DNA of 64,000 nucleotides. Origin: CAITWD01 sp963842065 (GTDB taxonomy: Bacteria > Actinomycetota > Thermoleophilia > Miltoncostaeales > Miltoncostaeaceae). Position 1 is the first letter of the stretch. Each line of letters begins with the position of its first letter. Position numbers and translations under genes: made by a program. Where the stretch lies: the NCBI GenBank assembly GCA_963842065.1, contig CAWJEW010000002.1, forward strand, positions 248,001-312,000, given 5' to 3'. Under the pieces are notes generated by a model. That model was not told the origin of the DNA. It worked only from the letters and a program-made list of their open reading frames with translations, and did not search any database. Of this stretch, positions 14,441-22,148 are shown piece after piece.

Positions 14441-15112
14441 ATGGCGACCAGTCAACCCGACGCGATTCGCATCTTGATCGTCGACGACCATGCGGTCGTG
14501 CGGATCGGGCTCAAGACGGTGCTTGCCAACGCGACCGGCTTCCGCGTCGTCGGTGAGGCGGGGACGGTGGCCGACTCGATCGCGCTTGCCCTGCAGGCGC
14601 GCCCGGACGTGGTGCTGATGGACGTTCGTCTGCCGGACGGCTCCGGGGTCGAGGCGTGCCGACGCATCAAGGCCGACAACCCCGACACGCGCGTGGTGAT
14701 GCTGACCTCCTACCAGGACGAAGAGGCGATCGTGGGCTCGGTGATGGCAGGGGCCAGCGGGTATCTGCTCAAGCAGGCCGACGCCGAGCGCCTGATCCAG
14801 GCCATCCGCGACGCTGCCGCCGGCGAGTCCTCGCTGGATCCCCGCGCCGCCGGGACGCTGTTGTCCCAGTTCCGCGAGCTGTCGGCCAAACAGGCCGAAG
14901 CCGAGCTGGCGGGCCTGACCGACCGCGAGCGGCGCATGCTGGCACTCATCGCGGAGGGCTACACCAATCGGGCCATCGGCGAAGTGCTGCACCTGTCCGA
15001 GAAGACCGTGCGAAACCACGTCAGCCAGCTGCTGCGCAAGCTCGGCTTCCAACGACGTTCGCAGGCGGCCGCGTGGGCGGGCCAGCGGCGACTTGAGCTG
15101 CCGCCCGCCTAG
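14441..15112 (+). CDS. NarL/LuxR-family response regulator
   Basis: 223 residues. Receiver domain with acidic pocket ILIVDDHAVVRIGL and phosphorylation site Asp61 in VLMDVRLPDGSGVE, switch Thr/Ser in VVMLTSYQDEEAI and Lys in YLLKQADAER. The C-terminal LuxR helix-turn-helix is LTDRERRMLALIAEGYTNRA, then IGEVLHLSEKTVRNHVSQLL. It is partnered with the preceding kinase; the start codon immediately follows the kinase stop. Targets are unknown; the next genes (parA, ftsZ) begin 148 bases downstream and may or may not be regulated. Confidence 0.96.
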   Translation: MATSQPDAIRILIVDDHAVVRIGLKTVLANATGFRVVGEAGTVADSIALALQARPDVVLMDVRLPDGSGVEACRRIKADNPDTRVVMLTSYQDEEAIVGSVMAGASGYLLKQADAERLIQAIRDAAAGESSLDPRAAGTLLSQFRELSAKQAEAELAGLTDRERRMLALIAEGYTNRAIGEVLHLSEKTVRNHVSQLLRKLGFQRRSQAAAWAGQRRLELPPA

Positions 15113-15260
15113 GTTACGGCGGCGATCTCCCGCCGGGTTTCGTGGCCGCCACACGGGCGGCCGACGGACCCGGATTGCTGGTGTTCCGGCCGAGAGGACT
15201 CCTATTGTCGGAGTCGAAGTTCTGAGACCAGCATCCTGCCATCCGGCCGAGGCGCACACG

Positions 15261-16052
15261 ATGTCACGTACCGCGCGCGTACTGGCGTTCGCCAACCAAA
15301 AAGGTGGCGTCGCCAAGACCACCACGACCCTCAACCTGGGCGTTGCCCTGAAGGACATGGGCTACCGCGTCCTGGCGGTCGACCTGGATCCGCAGAGCAA
15401 CCTTTCGATGAGCCAGGGCATCGACGTCGAGGAGCTGACGTTGACGATGTACGACGTCCTGGTGCGCGAAATCCCGATGGCCAACCTGATCCAGACGCGC
15501 GAGATCGACATCGCGCCGGCGGGCATCGAGCTCGCGGGTGCCGAGATGGCCCTGACCGCCACGATCGGTCGCGAGCGCGCCCTGCAGCGCGCACTGCGCC
15601 CGCTGATGGACAAGTACGACGTCATCCTGATCGACACGCCGCCTTCGCTGGGGCTGCTGACCATCAACGCGATGGTTGCCTCCAACGGGGTGATCGTCCC
15701 GGTGCAGTGCGAGTACCTGTCGCTGCGCGGGCTCGCCCAGCTGCAGGCGACGCTCGAGCAGGTCCGCGAGCACCTGAACCCCGAGATCGCGATCGTCGGC
15801 ATCCTGGCGACGATGTATGACGGGCGCACCCTGCACGGGCGCGAGGCGATCGACGTGCTGACCCAAGGCTTCGGCGACATCGTCTATCCGATCCGCATTG
15901 GCAAGACCATCCGTTTCGCCGAGGCTCCCGTAAGCGGCCGCAGCGTCATGTCCTACGACCCGCAAGGCCAGGCGGCCCGCTGGTACCGTCAGCTGGCGCA
16001 CGTCGTGGCCGAGCGTGAGCTGAGCCCAGTACCTCAGGAGGTACGTGCATGA
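15261..16052 (+). CDS. ParA/Soj-family ATPase
   Basis: 263 residues of the ParA/MinD P-loop superfamily. It has a deviant Walker A, ANQKGGVAKTTTTLNLG, switch I VDLDPQSNLSMSQG, and Walker B VILIDTPPSLGLLTINAM. The rest follows Soj-type ParA (VPVQCEYLSLRGLAQL, ILATMYDGRTLHGREAIDVL, IRFAEAPVSGRSVMSYDP). Such proteins bind DNA nonspecifically as ATP dimers and position chromosomes, plasmids or protein clusters. No parB lies next to it. Its stop overlaps the ftsZ start (ATGA), so the pair is translationally coupled, a specific hint that it may position or regulate the FtsZ-type protein. Confidence 0.95.
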   Translation: MSRTARVLAFANQKGGVAKTTTTLNLGVALKDMGYRVLAVDLDPQSNLSMSQGIDVEELTLTMYDVLVREIPMANLIQTREIDIAPAGIELAGAEMALTATIGRERALQRALRPLMDKYDVILIDTPPSLGLLTINAMVASNGVIVPVQCEYLSLRGLAQLQATLEQVREHLNPEIAIVGILATMYDGRTLHGREAIDVLTQGFGDIVYPIRIGKTIRFAEAPVSGRSVMSYDPQGQAARWYRQLAHVVAERELSPVPQEVRA

Positions 16053-17269
16053 CCCCTCGTTCCGGCCGCGTCAGCATGCGCGAAGGACCGTTGTCGAACC
16101 TGTTCCGGAGCACCGAGACACCGCGCAACACGACCGGCACCGAGCAGCTGTTCACGCCGACCGACGACCTCCCGGCGCCGAACCTCAACAGCTACGTCGC
16201 GATCATCCGCGTCGTCGGCGTCGGCGGGGCGGGGTGTAACGCGATCAATCGGATGGTCGAGGCCGGCATCCGGGGGGTCGAGTTCATCGCGGTCAACACC
16301 GACCGCCAGGCGTTGGACGCCTGCGATGCGGACGTCCACGTCCCGGTCGGGCTCGAGCTGACCCAGGGCCGCGGCACCGGCGGCGACCCGGAGAAGGGCG
16401 AGCAGGCGATCCGCGACTCGGAGGAGGCGATCCGCCGGGCGCTCAAAGGCAGCGACCTGGTGTTCATCGCCGCGGGCGAGGGCGGCGGGATGGGCTCTGG
16501 CGGCGCGCCGATGGTGGCCCGCATCGCGCGCGAGCTGGGTGCGCTGACCGTCGCGGTCGTGACCAAGCCGTTCGCCTTCGAAGGCAAGCGCCGCACCGTC
16601 GTCGCCAACGACGGCATCGCGCGTCTGCACGCGACCGCCGACACCGTCATCGTGATCCCGAACGACCGCCTGATGACCGTGCTCGAGCGCGGGACGAGCA
16701 TGGTGAGCGCGTTCCAGGTCACCGACGATCTGCTGCGCCAGGGCGTCCAGGGGATCTGCGACATGATCACGCTGCCCGGCCTGATCAACCTCGACTTCGC
16801 CGACGTGCGTACGGTGATCCGTGACGCGGGCGAGGCGCTGCTGGGCATCGGGTACGCCGGCGGCGGGAACCGCGCGGCCGAGGCCGCCCAGGCCGCGATC
16901 TCGTCGGCCCTGCTTGAGACGCCCATCGACGGCGCCCAGGGGGTCCTGCTGGGAATCACCGGCGGTCCGGACCTGTCGCTGATGGAAGTCTCGGAGGCTG
17001 CGGAGATTGTCGCCGCCGCCGCCGACCCGGGGGCCAACATCATCTTCGGCGCCGCGATCGATCCGGAGCTGACCGGCCAGGTGTGGGTCACCGTCGTGGC
17101 CGCGAACTTCAGCGGCGTGCGCGCCGCGCCGCCGTCCAATCCCGAAGCCGAAGCGCTCGCGTCGCTGTCGGTGCCGCGGGCCATCGGGCGCTCGGTCGCC
17201 TCGGTGAGCGCGGCGAGTTCCGCCGACCACGAGGGCGGGTCCGGCGGCTCGGACCCTTCGGCCGACTGA
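16049..17269 (+). CDS. ftsZ: FtsZ-family GTPase, divergent
   Basis: 406 residues of the FtsZ/tubulin family. Conserved elements are VVGVGGAGCNAINRMVEAGI (T1), EFIAVNTDRQALDACDADVH, LTVAVVTKPFAFEGKRR, PNDRLMTVL, LRQGVQGICDMITLPGLINL and the catalytic T7 loop NLDFADVRTVI (about residue 247). It departs from typical FtsZ in the tubulin signature: AGEGGGMGSGGAP instead of AGMGGGTGTGAAP, and GRGTGGDPEKG instead of GLGAGANPEVG. After the core it has a short Ser/Ala/Gly tail ending GGSGGSDPSAD, without the conserved C-terminal peptide that binds FtsA or SepF. It is coupled to parA rather than a mur/fts cluster, so it may be a second FtsZ. Confidence 0.93.
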   Translation: MTPRSGRVSMREGPLSNLFRSTETPRNTTGTEQLFTPTDDLPAPNLNSYVAIIRVVGVGGAGCNAINRMVEAGIRGVEFIAVNTDRQALDACDADVHVPVGLELTQGRGTGGDPEKGEQAIRDSEEAIRRALKGSDLVFIAAGEGGGMGSGGAPMVARIARELGALTVAVVTKPFAFEGKRRTVVANDGIARLHATADTVIVIPNDRLMTVLERGTSMVSAFQVTDDLLRQGVQGICDMITLPGLINLDFADVRTVIRDAGEALLGIGYAGGGNRAAEAAQAAISSALLETPIDGAQGVLLGITGGPDLSLMEVSEAAEIVAAAADPGANIIFGAAIDPELTGQVWVTVVAANFSGVRAAPPSNPEAEALASLSVPRAIGRSVASVSAASSADHEGGSGGSDPSAD

Positions 17270-17279
17270 CGCCGTCGGC

Positions 17280-18863
17280 ACGGCGCCCAAACATCGCGGG
17301 GTAGTCGCTGCAGGGCATCGGGCGTCGGCGCAAGCCGGCGCCCGCATCCTTGCCGAAGGCGGCAACGCCGTCGATGCCGCGATCGCCGCGGCCTTTGCGG
17401 GCGCGGTCTGCGAGGGTCCGCTGACCGGCCCCGGCGCCGGCGGCTTCTTGATGGTTGCGGCACCCGGCCGGGAGCCGGTGTTCCTGGATTTCTTCGTGGC
17501 CGTCCCCGGGCTCGGGCCGAACGGGCGTCGGCTGAATCCGGCGGACCTCGACGCGTTCACCGTGCCGTTCGGCGGCGCCGACCAGGTGTTCCACATCGGC
17601 CCGGCCTCGATCGCGGTGCCCGGCATGCTCCAGGGGCTGTTTGCGGCATGGGAGCGCTTCGGCCGCATCGGCTTGCGCGAACTGGTCGCGCCCGGCGTCG
17701 AGCTCGCTCGGGGTGGGGTCGTGATCGGCCCGCGCTCGGCGTATCTGTTCCGGATCCTGGGCGACATGCTGTGCTTTACCCCGGACGCGGCAGCCGTCTA
17801 TGCGCCTGCCGGAGCCGTGCTGGCGGAGGGCGAGGTGTCCCGGAACCCTGCGCTCGCCGAGACCCTCGAGGAGCTCGGGCGCACCGGGGCCGAGGCGATC
17901 GGCCCGAGCGGCTGGCTGTCGGAGCGGATCGTCGAGGGCGTGGCCGCGGCTGGCGGTCTGGTGACCGCCACCGACATGGCGGAATACCGGGTGATCGAGC
18001 GGCGTCCGCTCCGGACCCGATTCCGCGGCCGTACGGTGCTCACCAACCCGCCGCCGTCATCGGGCGGGGTCCTGATCGCCGCCGCGCTCTCGCATCTCGA
18101 CCGGCGTCCGGTCGCCGGGGACGTCGTGGCCCGTTACTGCAACCTGGTGCGGGCGGGAGAGTTCGCCAACAGCCTGCGCACCGAGGCGTTCGCCCAGCGA
18201 CTGCACGACGTCGCCGATGCGGAGCTGACCGACTGGGCCGACATCACCGACGTCGGCGGGGGCCTGCCGGTCACCCGCGGGCCCAACGGCACCACCCACG
18301 TCAGCGTCGTCGACCGCGAGGGCATGATCGCGAGCCTGTCGAGCAGCAACGGCACGGCCTCGGGCGTGATGGTCCCGGGCACCGGGTTCCTGCTCAACAA
18401 CATGATGGGTGAGGAGGACCTCAACCCGGGGGGATTTGGCAGCATGTCTCCCGGAATGCGGATGACCTCGATGATGGCGCCCACGATCGTGATGGACGGC
18501 GCGCGGCCCTGCCTGGGTCTCGGCTCGGCGGGCTCGAACCGGCTGCGTTCGGCGATCCTGCAGACGCTCGTCGGCATCGTCGATGACGATCTTCCGATCG
18601 GCCGGGCGGTGGGGCGGCCGCGGGTGCACCCCGAGCGCGGCGGGATCGACGTCGAGGGCGGCGTCCCGGACGCGGTGTCGGCGGCCCTCGAGGGCGAGGG
18701 CTGTCACCTGCGCAAGTGGGGTGGCCTGAGCCTGTTCTTCGGCGGCGTCAGCGCCGTCGGCTGGCATCACGACGAGCTGCAGGGCGCGGGGGACCCGCGC
18801 CGTGGCGGAGCCGCCTTCGGGGTGGCCGAGTCCGGGGAGGTGATCGAGCTATCGACGGTCTGA
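17280..18863 (+). CDS. ggt: Gamma-glutamyltransferase family protein, start unclear
   Basis: About 527 residues of the gamma-glutamyltranspeptidase (Ntn-hydrolase) family, which cleaves or transfers gamma-glutamyl groups, for example of glutathione. The N-terminal motif ASAQAGARILAEGGNAVDAA and GPLTGPGAGGFLMV are present, as is the autoprocessing/nucleophile site NGTTHVSVVDREG (Thr codons near 18289-18294), the downstream SSSNGTASGVMVPGTGFLLN, and a C-terminal LGSAGSNRLRSAILQTLVGI. No secretion signal is visible. The conserved reading frame is open from 17208 but contains no ATG, GTG or TTG before 17445-17448, which lie after the conserved N-terminus. The coordinate given is therefore the edge of conserved coding, not a proven start. 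Confidence 0.88.
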   Translation, partial: TAPKHRGVVAAGHRASAQAGARILAEGGNAVDAAIAAAFAGAVCEGPLTGPGAGGFLMVAAPGREPVFLDFFVAVPGLGPNGRRLNPADLDAFTVPFGGADQVFHIGPASIAVPGMLQGLFAAWERFGRIGLRELVAPGVELARGGVVIGPRSAYLFRILGDMLCFTPDAAAVYAPAGAVLAEGEVSRNPALAETLEELGRTGAEAIGPSGWLSERIVEGVAAAGGLVTATDMAEYRVIERRPLRTRFRGRTVLTNPPPSSGGVLIAAALSHLDRRPVAGDVVARYCNLVRAGEFANSLRTEAFAQRLHDVADAELTDWADITDVGGGLPVTRGPNGTTHVSVVDREGMIASLSSSNGTASGVMVPGTGFLLNNMMGEEDLNPGGFGSMSPGMRMTSMMAPTIVMDGARPCLGLGSAGSNRLRSAILQTLVGIVDDDLPIGRAVGRPRVHPERGGIDVEGGVPDAVSAALEGEGCHLRKWGGLSLFFGGVSAVGWHHDELQGAGDPRRGGAAFGVAESGEVIELSTV

Positions 18864-18865
18864 GC

Positions 18866-19153
18866 GTGGAACACGACGGCACGACCTATGAGCTGGTGCC
18901 CGAGGGCGTCCGCACCTCGCTCGCGGATGGCCCGGCAATGCTCTGGGGCTTCCAGGTCAAGGTGTTGGACGGCGACGCGCTCGTGTGCATCAAGACGTGC
19001 TTTGTCGGCCGGGTCAGCGTGCAGGTCCGCAACCCTGCGGCCCTGGACGCGCCGGCCGAGGTCCTGATTCCCGTCCTGCACGAGCTGGCCTTGGAGAAGG
19101 TGGCCGCGGCCATCCGCGACGGGGATCTCGAGGACGAGTTGGTCTTCGCCTAG
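18866..19153 (+). CDS. Hypothetical protein
   Basis: 95 residues from GTG 18866, three bases after the gamma-glutamyltransferase stop. The sequence (MEHDGTTYELVPEGVRTSLA, VRNPAALDAPAEVLIPVLHE, then ALEKVAAAIRDGDLEDELVF) suggests a small beta-rich N-terminal part followed by one helix. There is no signal, membrane segment or motif I recognise. Likely co-transcribed with the transferase. Confidence 0.65.
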   Translation: MEHDGTTYELVPEGVRTSLADGPAMLWGFQVKVLDGDALVCIKTCFVGRVSVQVRNPAALDAPAEVLIPVLHELALEKVAAAIRDGDLEDELVFA

Positions 19154-19174
19154 CCGCCGAGCGGGCTCGGCTAG
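19150..19174. terminator. Convergent-stop hairpin
   Basis: CTAGCCG (19150-19156) and CGGCTAG (19168-19174) form a 7-bp stem around an 11-base loop. The palindrome contains the TAG stop of the plus-strand gene and the TAG stop of the minus-strand gene, so it probably terminates both. No U-run. Confidence 0.55.
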
Positions 19175-19449
19175 GCCTCCAGGTCGCCCAGCGGACCGGC
19201 GCCCGCGCGATCGGACGGTCCGAGCTCGTCGATCACCACGGCGCCCCCGTCGTGGGGCATGTGGATCACCAGGCGTCCCGGCGGGGAGTGCCGGGCGAAG
19301 GTGAAGTTCCATTCGCGTGTGGTCCAGTTCGACCAGGTCAGCGACAGCTCGCCGGCCTCGGGGTACGTCTCGGCGACGATGTGCACCGCCGAGGCGAGCA
19401 CGGCCGAACCGGCGGGGCCCAGCATGTCGTGCATGCGTCGCGGCGTCAT
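19171..19449 (-). CDS. Hypothetical protein downstream of ygfZ
   Basis: 92 residues from ATG 19449, overlapping the ygfZ stop by 4 bases (ATGA). The sequence has a helix (SAVLASAVHIVAETYPEAG), an aromatic beta stretch (ELSLTWSNWTTREWNFTFAR) and a C-terminal LVIHMPHDGGAVVIDELG. No known motif. The tight coupling to the Fe-S-related gene ygfZ suggests a related role, but nothing in the sequence shows it. Confidence 0.65.
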   Translation of the reverse strand: MTPRRMHDMLGPAGSAVLASAVHIVAETYPEAGELSLTWSNWTTREWNFTFARHSPPGRLVIHMPHDGGAVVIDELGPSDRAGAGPLGDLEA

Positions 19450-20312
19450 CGCAGGGGAAGCGGTCGGACGGTTGCCGGGATCCGATCCGGGCCGACGGCC
19501 ACCGCGGCGCCGTCCGGCACCTCGCGCCGCAGAATGCCGAGCGCAATCGTACCCAGGGCAGGATCGGCGGCCGCCGATCCGACCGTGCCGACGGGGCGAT
19601 CGGCGTAGTGGACCTCGGCACCGAGTGGCAGGGGCGTGGCCGCGACGAGGCCGCGCAGGCTGCGGTGGACCTGGCCGCGGTGCTGGGCACGCGCGACCGT
19701 CTCCTGGCCGAGATAGCAGCCCTTGGTAAAGTCCACCGCGCGGTCCTCGAAGCCGGCCTCCTGCACGAGCGTCTTGGCTCCGGTGTCGGTCCCGACACGG
19801 GCCACGCCGGCACGGATCCGCAGCCGCTCGAGCTCGTCGGGGCCGCCCGGCGTGCAGCCCAGCCGGGCTGCGAGGGCGTGCGGGTCGTCGGCGAGGAGCG
19901 TCCAGGTGCCGGGGATCCACCCCGGCGCGGCGACGCCGGCGCCTTCGGGCGGCGTGTCCGCGGTGAGGGTCAGCTGCGCGGAGGTCTCCGGCCCAAGGAT
20001 CTCGAGGTCCTCGGAGAAGTGGAACCGCCCAAGGTCGGCCACCAGCGGTGCGGCGGCCTCGGGGTCTGTGATGAGGGTGAAGCTCGCCTCGGCATCCCGC
20101 ACGATTTGCAGCTGCACGCCGATGTGGCCCTTGGCGTCCAACAGCAGCGCCAGCCGGCCGTGGCCGACGGGAAGGTCGGTCACGCTGCAGGTCACCAAGC
20201 CGTGCAGGAAGCTGCCGGCGTCCGGACCTTCGACCCACGCCAGGCCGCACGTGCCGATGGCGCAGACCTCGGCGCCCGCAGCGGGCGCGACCGCGTGTCG
20301 GTCCCCGGTCAA
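19446..20312 (-). CDS. ygfZ: YgfZ/GcvT-like folate-binding protein
   Basis: 288 residues related to the T protein of glycine cleavage. YgfZ-type proteins help build or repair certain [4Fe-4S] enzymes using tetrahydrofolate. The hallmark KGCYLGQETVARAQHRGQVH (K-G-C-Y-x-G-Q-E with the functional Cys) is intact near residue 200. Upstream GPDAGSFLHGLVTCSVTDLP and GRLALLLDAKGHIGVQLQIV match the N-terminal domain. It overlaps its neighbours on both sides by 4 bases, so it is the middle gene of a LON-ygfZ-hypothetical operon. Confidence 0.93.
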   Translation of the reverse strand: MTGDRHAVAPAAGAEVCAIGTCGLAWVEGPDAGSFLHGLVTCSVTDLPVGHGRLALLLDAKGHIGVQLQIVRDAEASFTLITDPEAAAPLVADLGRFHFSEDLEILGPETSAQLTLTADTPPEGAGVAAPGWIPGTWTLLADDPHALAARLGCTPGGPDELERLRIRAGVARVGTDTGAKTLVQEAGFEDRAVDFTKGCYLGQETVARAQHRGQVHRSLRGLVAATPLPLGAEVHYADRPVGTVGSAAADPALGTIALGILRREVPDGAAVAVGPDRIPATVRPLPLR

Positions 20313-20932
20313 TCGTGCGGCACCTTGCCGTTGGTGGGGGCGCGCTCGGCCGCCAGCCGCGCACGCTCCGCCGCGGCCAACTCGTGGTCGAGGGCGCGGA
20401 TCACCAGGTCCAGGCGTGCGTTCTCATCCGGCGTCTCGAGCAGGGCCTGCTTGACGCGGGACGGCAGCTCGACATGGGCGGCGAGCACGTACGACCAGGG
20501 CACGCCCTCCTCGCCGGTCGGCGCTTCCGCACGCCCGGTGACCTCTTTGGCAAGCGCGACGAAGCGCGCCGTGGCCCGGGCGGCGCGCTCCGGGTCGACG
20601 GCGACCGGGTCGTCCGGCCGCGGGCGGCATTCGGCGCTGAAGTACAGGTGCCCGTTGGCCTCGTGGAGGATCTCGACGGGCGCGAGCCCGCGGACCACGA
20701 CGCTGATACGCCCGTCGTCGTGGCGCTCGAGCACCTCCTCGAAGCGGGCGGTACAGCCGACCGATGCGGTCGCCTCGTCTTCGGAATAGACCACGACGAA
20801 GGGCGTGTCCTCGAGCACGCAGTCGGCGAATAGCTGGCGGTACCGCGGCTCGAAGATGTGCAGCGGGACCCGCTCCCCGGGCAGAAGCACCAGATTCAGC
20901 GCGAACAGCCCGTATGTGGGGGTCTCCGGCAC
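20309..20932 (-). CDS. LON substrate-binding-domain protein
   Basis: 207 residues consisting of the N-terminal substrate-binding (PUA-like) domain of Lon without the ATPase or protease. Motifs are GLFALNLVLLPGERVPLHIF, EPRYRQLFADCV, and DDGRISVVVRGLAPVEILHE. The C-terminal third is helical and Ala/Glu/Arg-rich. Stand-alone LON-domain proteins are widespread and of unknown role. The start is GTG 20932, since no ATG fits the frame nearby. It is divergent from hisC, with only 54 bases between the starts, and coupled to ygfZ. Confidence 0.9.
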   Translation of the reverse strand: MPETPTYGLFALNLVLLPGERVPLHIFEPRYRQLFADCVLEDTPFVVVYSEDEATASVGCTARFEEVLERHDDGRISVVVRGLAPVEILHEANGHLYFSAECRPRPDDPVAVDPERAARATARFVALAKEVTGRAEAPTGEEGVPWSYVLAAHVELPSRVKQALLETPDENARLDLVIRALDHELAAAERARLAAERAPTNGKVPHD

Positions 20933-20986
20933 GGATTGAGCATAGCCTCCGAGTGCGGCTGCGCGCCGCTGGTAGCATCGCTCGCC

Positions 20987-22120
20987 GTGAGCACCCGACC
21001 GCGTCTTCCCGAGGGCATTGCGCGCCCCGCGCTCGCGCACGTGAGCCCCTACGAGCCGGGGCGCCCGATCGACGACGTACGGCGGGAGCTCGGGCTCGCA
21101 CGCATCATCAAGCTGGCCTCCAACGAGGGCCCCTACCCGCCGTTCCCGGCCGCACTCGAGGCCGTCGCCCGCGCGGCGGCCGAGCAGCGGCTGTACCCCG
21201 ACCCGGGCAGCTGGGCGCTGCGGGATGCGCTCGCCGCACATCTGGGCGTGTCGACCGATGCGATTCTGGTCGGCAACGGCGTCGACAGCCTGATCAAGCT
21301 GTTGTCCCTGGCGCTGCTCGACCCGGGCGACGGGCTTGCGATGGGCTGGCCGTCGTTCGTGTCATGGCGCCAGGCTGCCGCGATCCAGGGTGCCGAGGTC
21401 CAGGCGGTGCCGCTCAGCCCCGACGGGGCATACGACCTCGACGCGCTGGCCGCGCGCGTCACGCCGCGCACCAAGCTGATCGTGGTCGTCAGCCCCAACA
21501 ACCCGACCGGTGGCGCGGTCTCGTTGCGGGCGCTCGCCGGCTTTCTCGACGAGCTGCCCGGGCACGTGTTGCCCGTCCTCGACGAGGCCTATTTCGAGTA
21601 TCTGCCCACGGGCGGTCACGACGGAGCTGCCCTTGTTCGCGATGGCGCGCGCCTGGTGGTGACGCGGACATTTTCCAAGGCCTATGCGCTGGCCGGCTTT
21701 CGGGTCGGGTACCTCGTCGGGCCGCCGGATCTGGTGACCTTGCTGGCGCGGGTGCGCAACGCGTTCGACGTCAACGGCCTCGCCCAAGCGGCGGCGCATG
21801 CAAGCCTTACCGACACGGAGGGGCACCTCGGCCGTCGCATCGCCGAGGTCATCGCCGAGCGCGGCCTCGTCGATGCGGGCCTGCGGGCCCTCGGGTTCGC
21901 GCCCCTGCGCTCGCACGGCAACTTCCTATTGGTCGGCGTCGGGTCGGCCGAGCGCGCCGGGCAGATCAACCAGGCCCTGCTGGCGCGCGGGATCATCGTG
22001 CGCCCGACGGCGCCGTTCGGTGCGCCGGACGCGCTGCGGATCACGATTGGCCGCCCGGACGAGAACGCCGAGATGCTGATGGCGATGGCGGCCGCGCTGC
22101 GGGATCTCGGCCCGCGGTGA
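20987..22120 (+). CDS. hisC: Histidinol-phosphate aminotransferase-type enzyme
   Basis: 377-residue class-II PLP aminotransferase, most like HisC (histidine synthesis: imidazole-acetol phosphate to histidinol phosphate). Visible motifs are YEPGRPIDDVRRELG, IIKLASNEGPYPPFPAALEA, YPDPGSWALRDALA, VSPNNPTGGAVS, VLDEAYFEYLP, and the PLP lysine region VVTRTFSKAYALAGFRVGYL. The C-terminus ends GAPDALRITIGRPDENAEML. The start is GTG 20987. It stands apart from other his genes, so an aromatic or other aminotransferase activity cannot be excluded. Confidence 0.88.
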   Translation: MSTRPRLPEGIARPALAHVSPYEPGRPIDDVRRELGLARIIKLASNEGPYPPFPAALEAVARAAAEQRLYPDPGSWALRDALAAHLGVSTDAILVGNGVDSLIKLLSLALLDPGDGLAMGWPSFVSWRQAAAIQGAEVQAVPLSPDGAYDLDALAARVTPRTKLIVVVSPNNPTGGAVSLRALAGFLDELPGHVLPVLDEAYFEYLPTGGHDGAALVRDGARLVVTRTFSKAYALAGFRVGYLVGPPDLVTLLARVRNAFDVNGLAQAAAHASLTDTEGHLGRRIAEVIAERGLVDAGLRALGFAPLRSHGNFLLVGVGSAERAGQINQALLARGIIVRPTAPFGAPDALRITIGRPDENAEMLMAMAAALRDLGPR

Positions 22121-22148
22121 CCCGCGCCGGCCGCCGCCCGGTGGGTCG

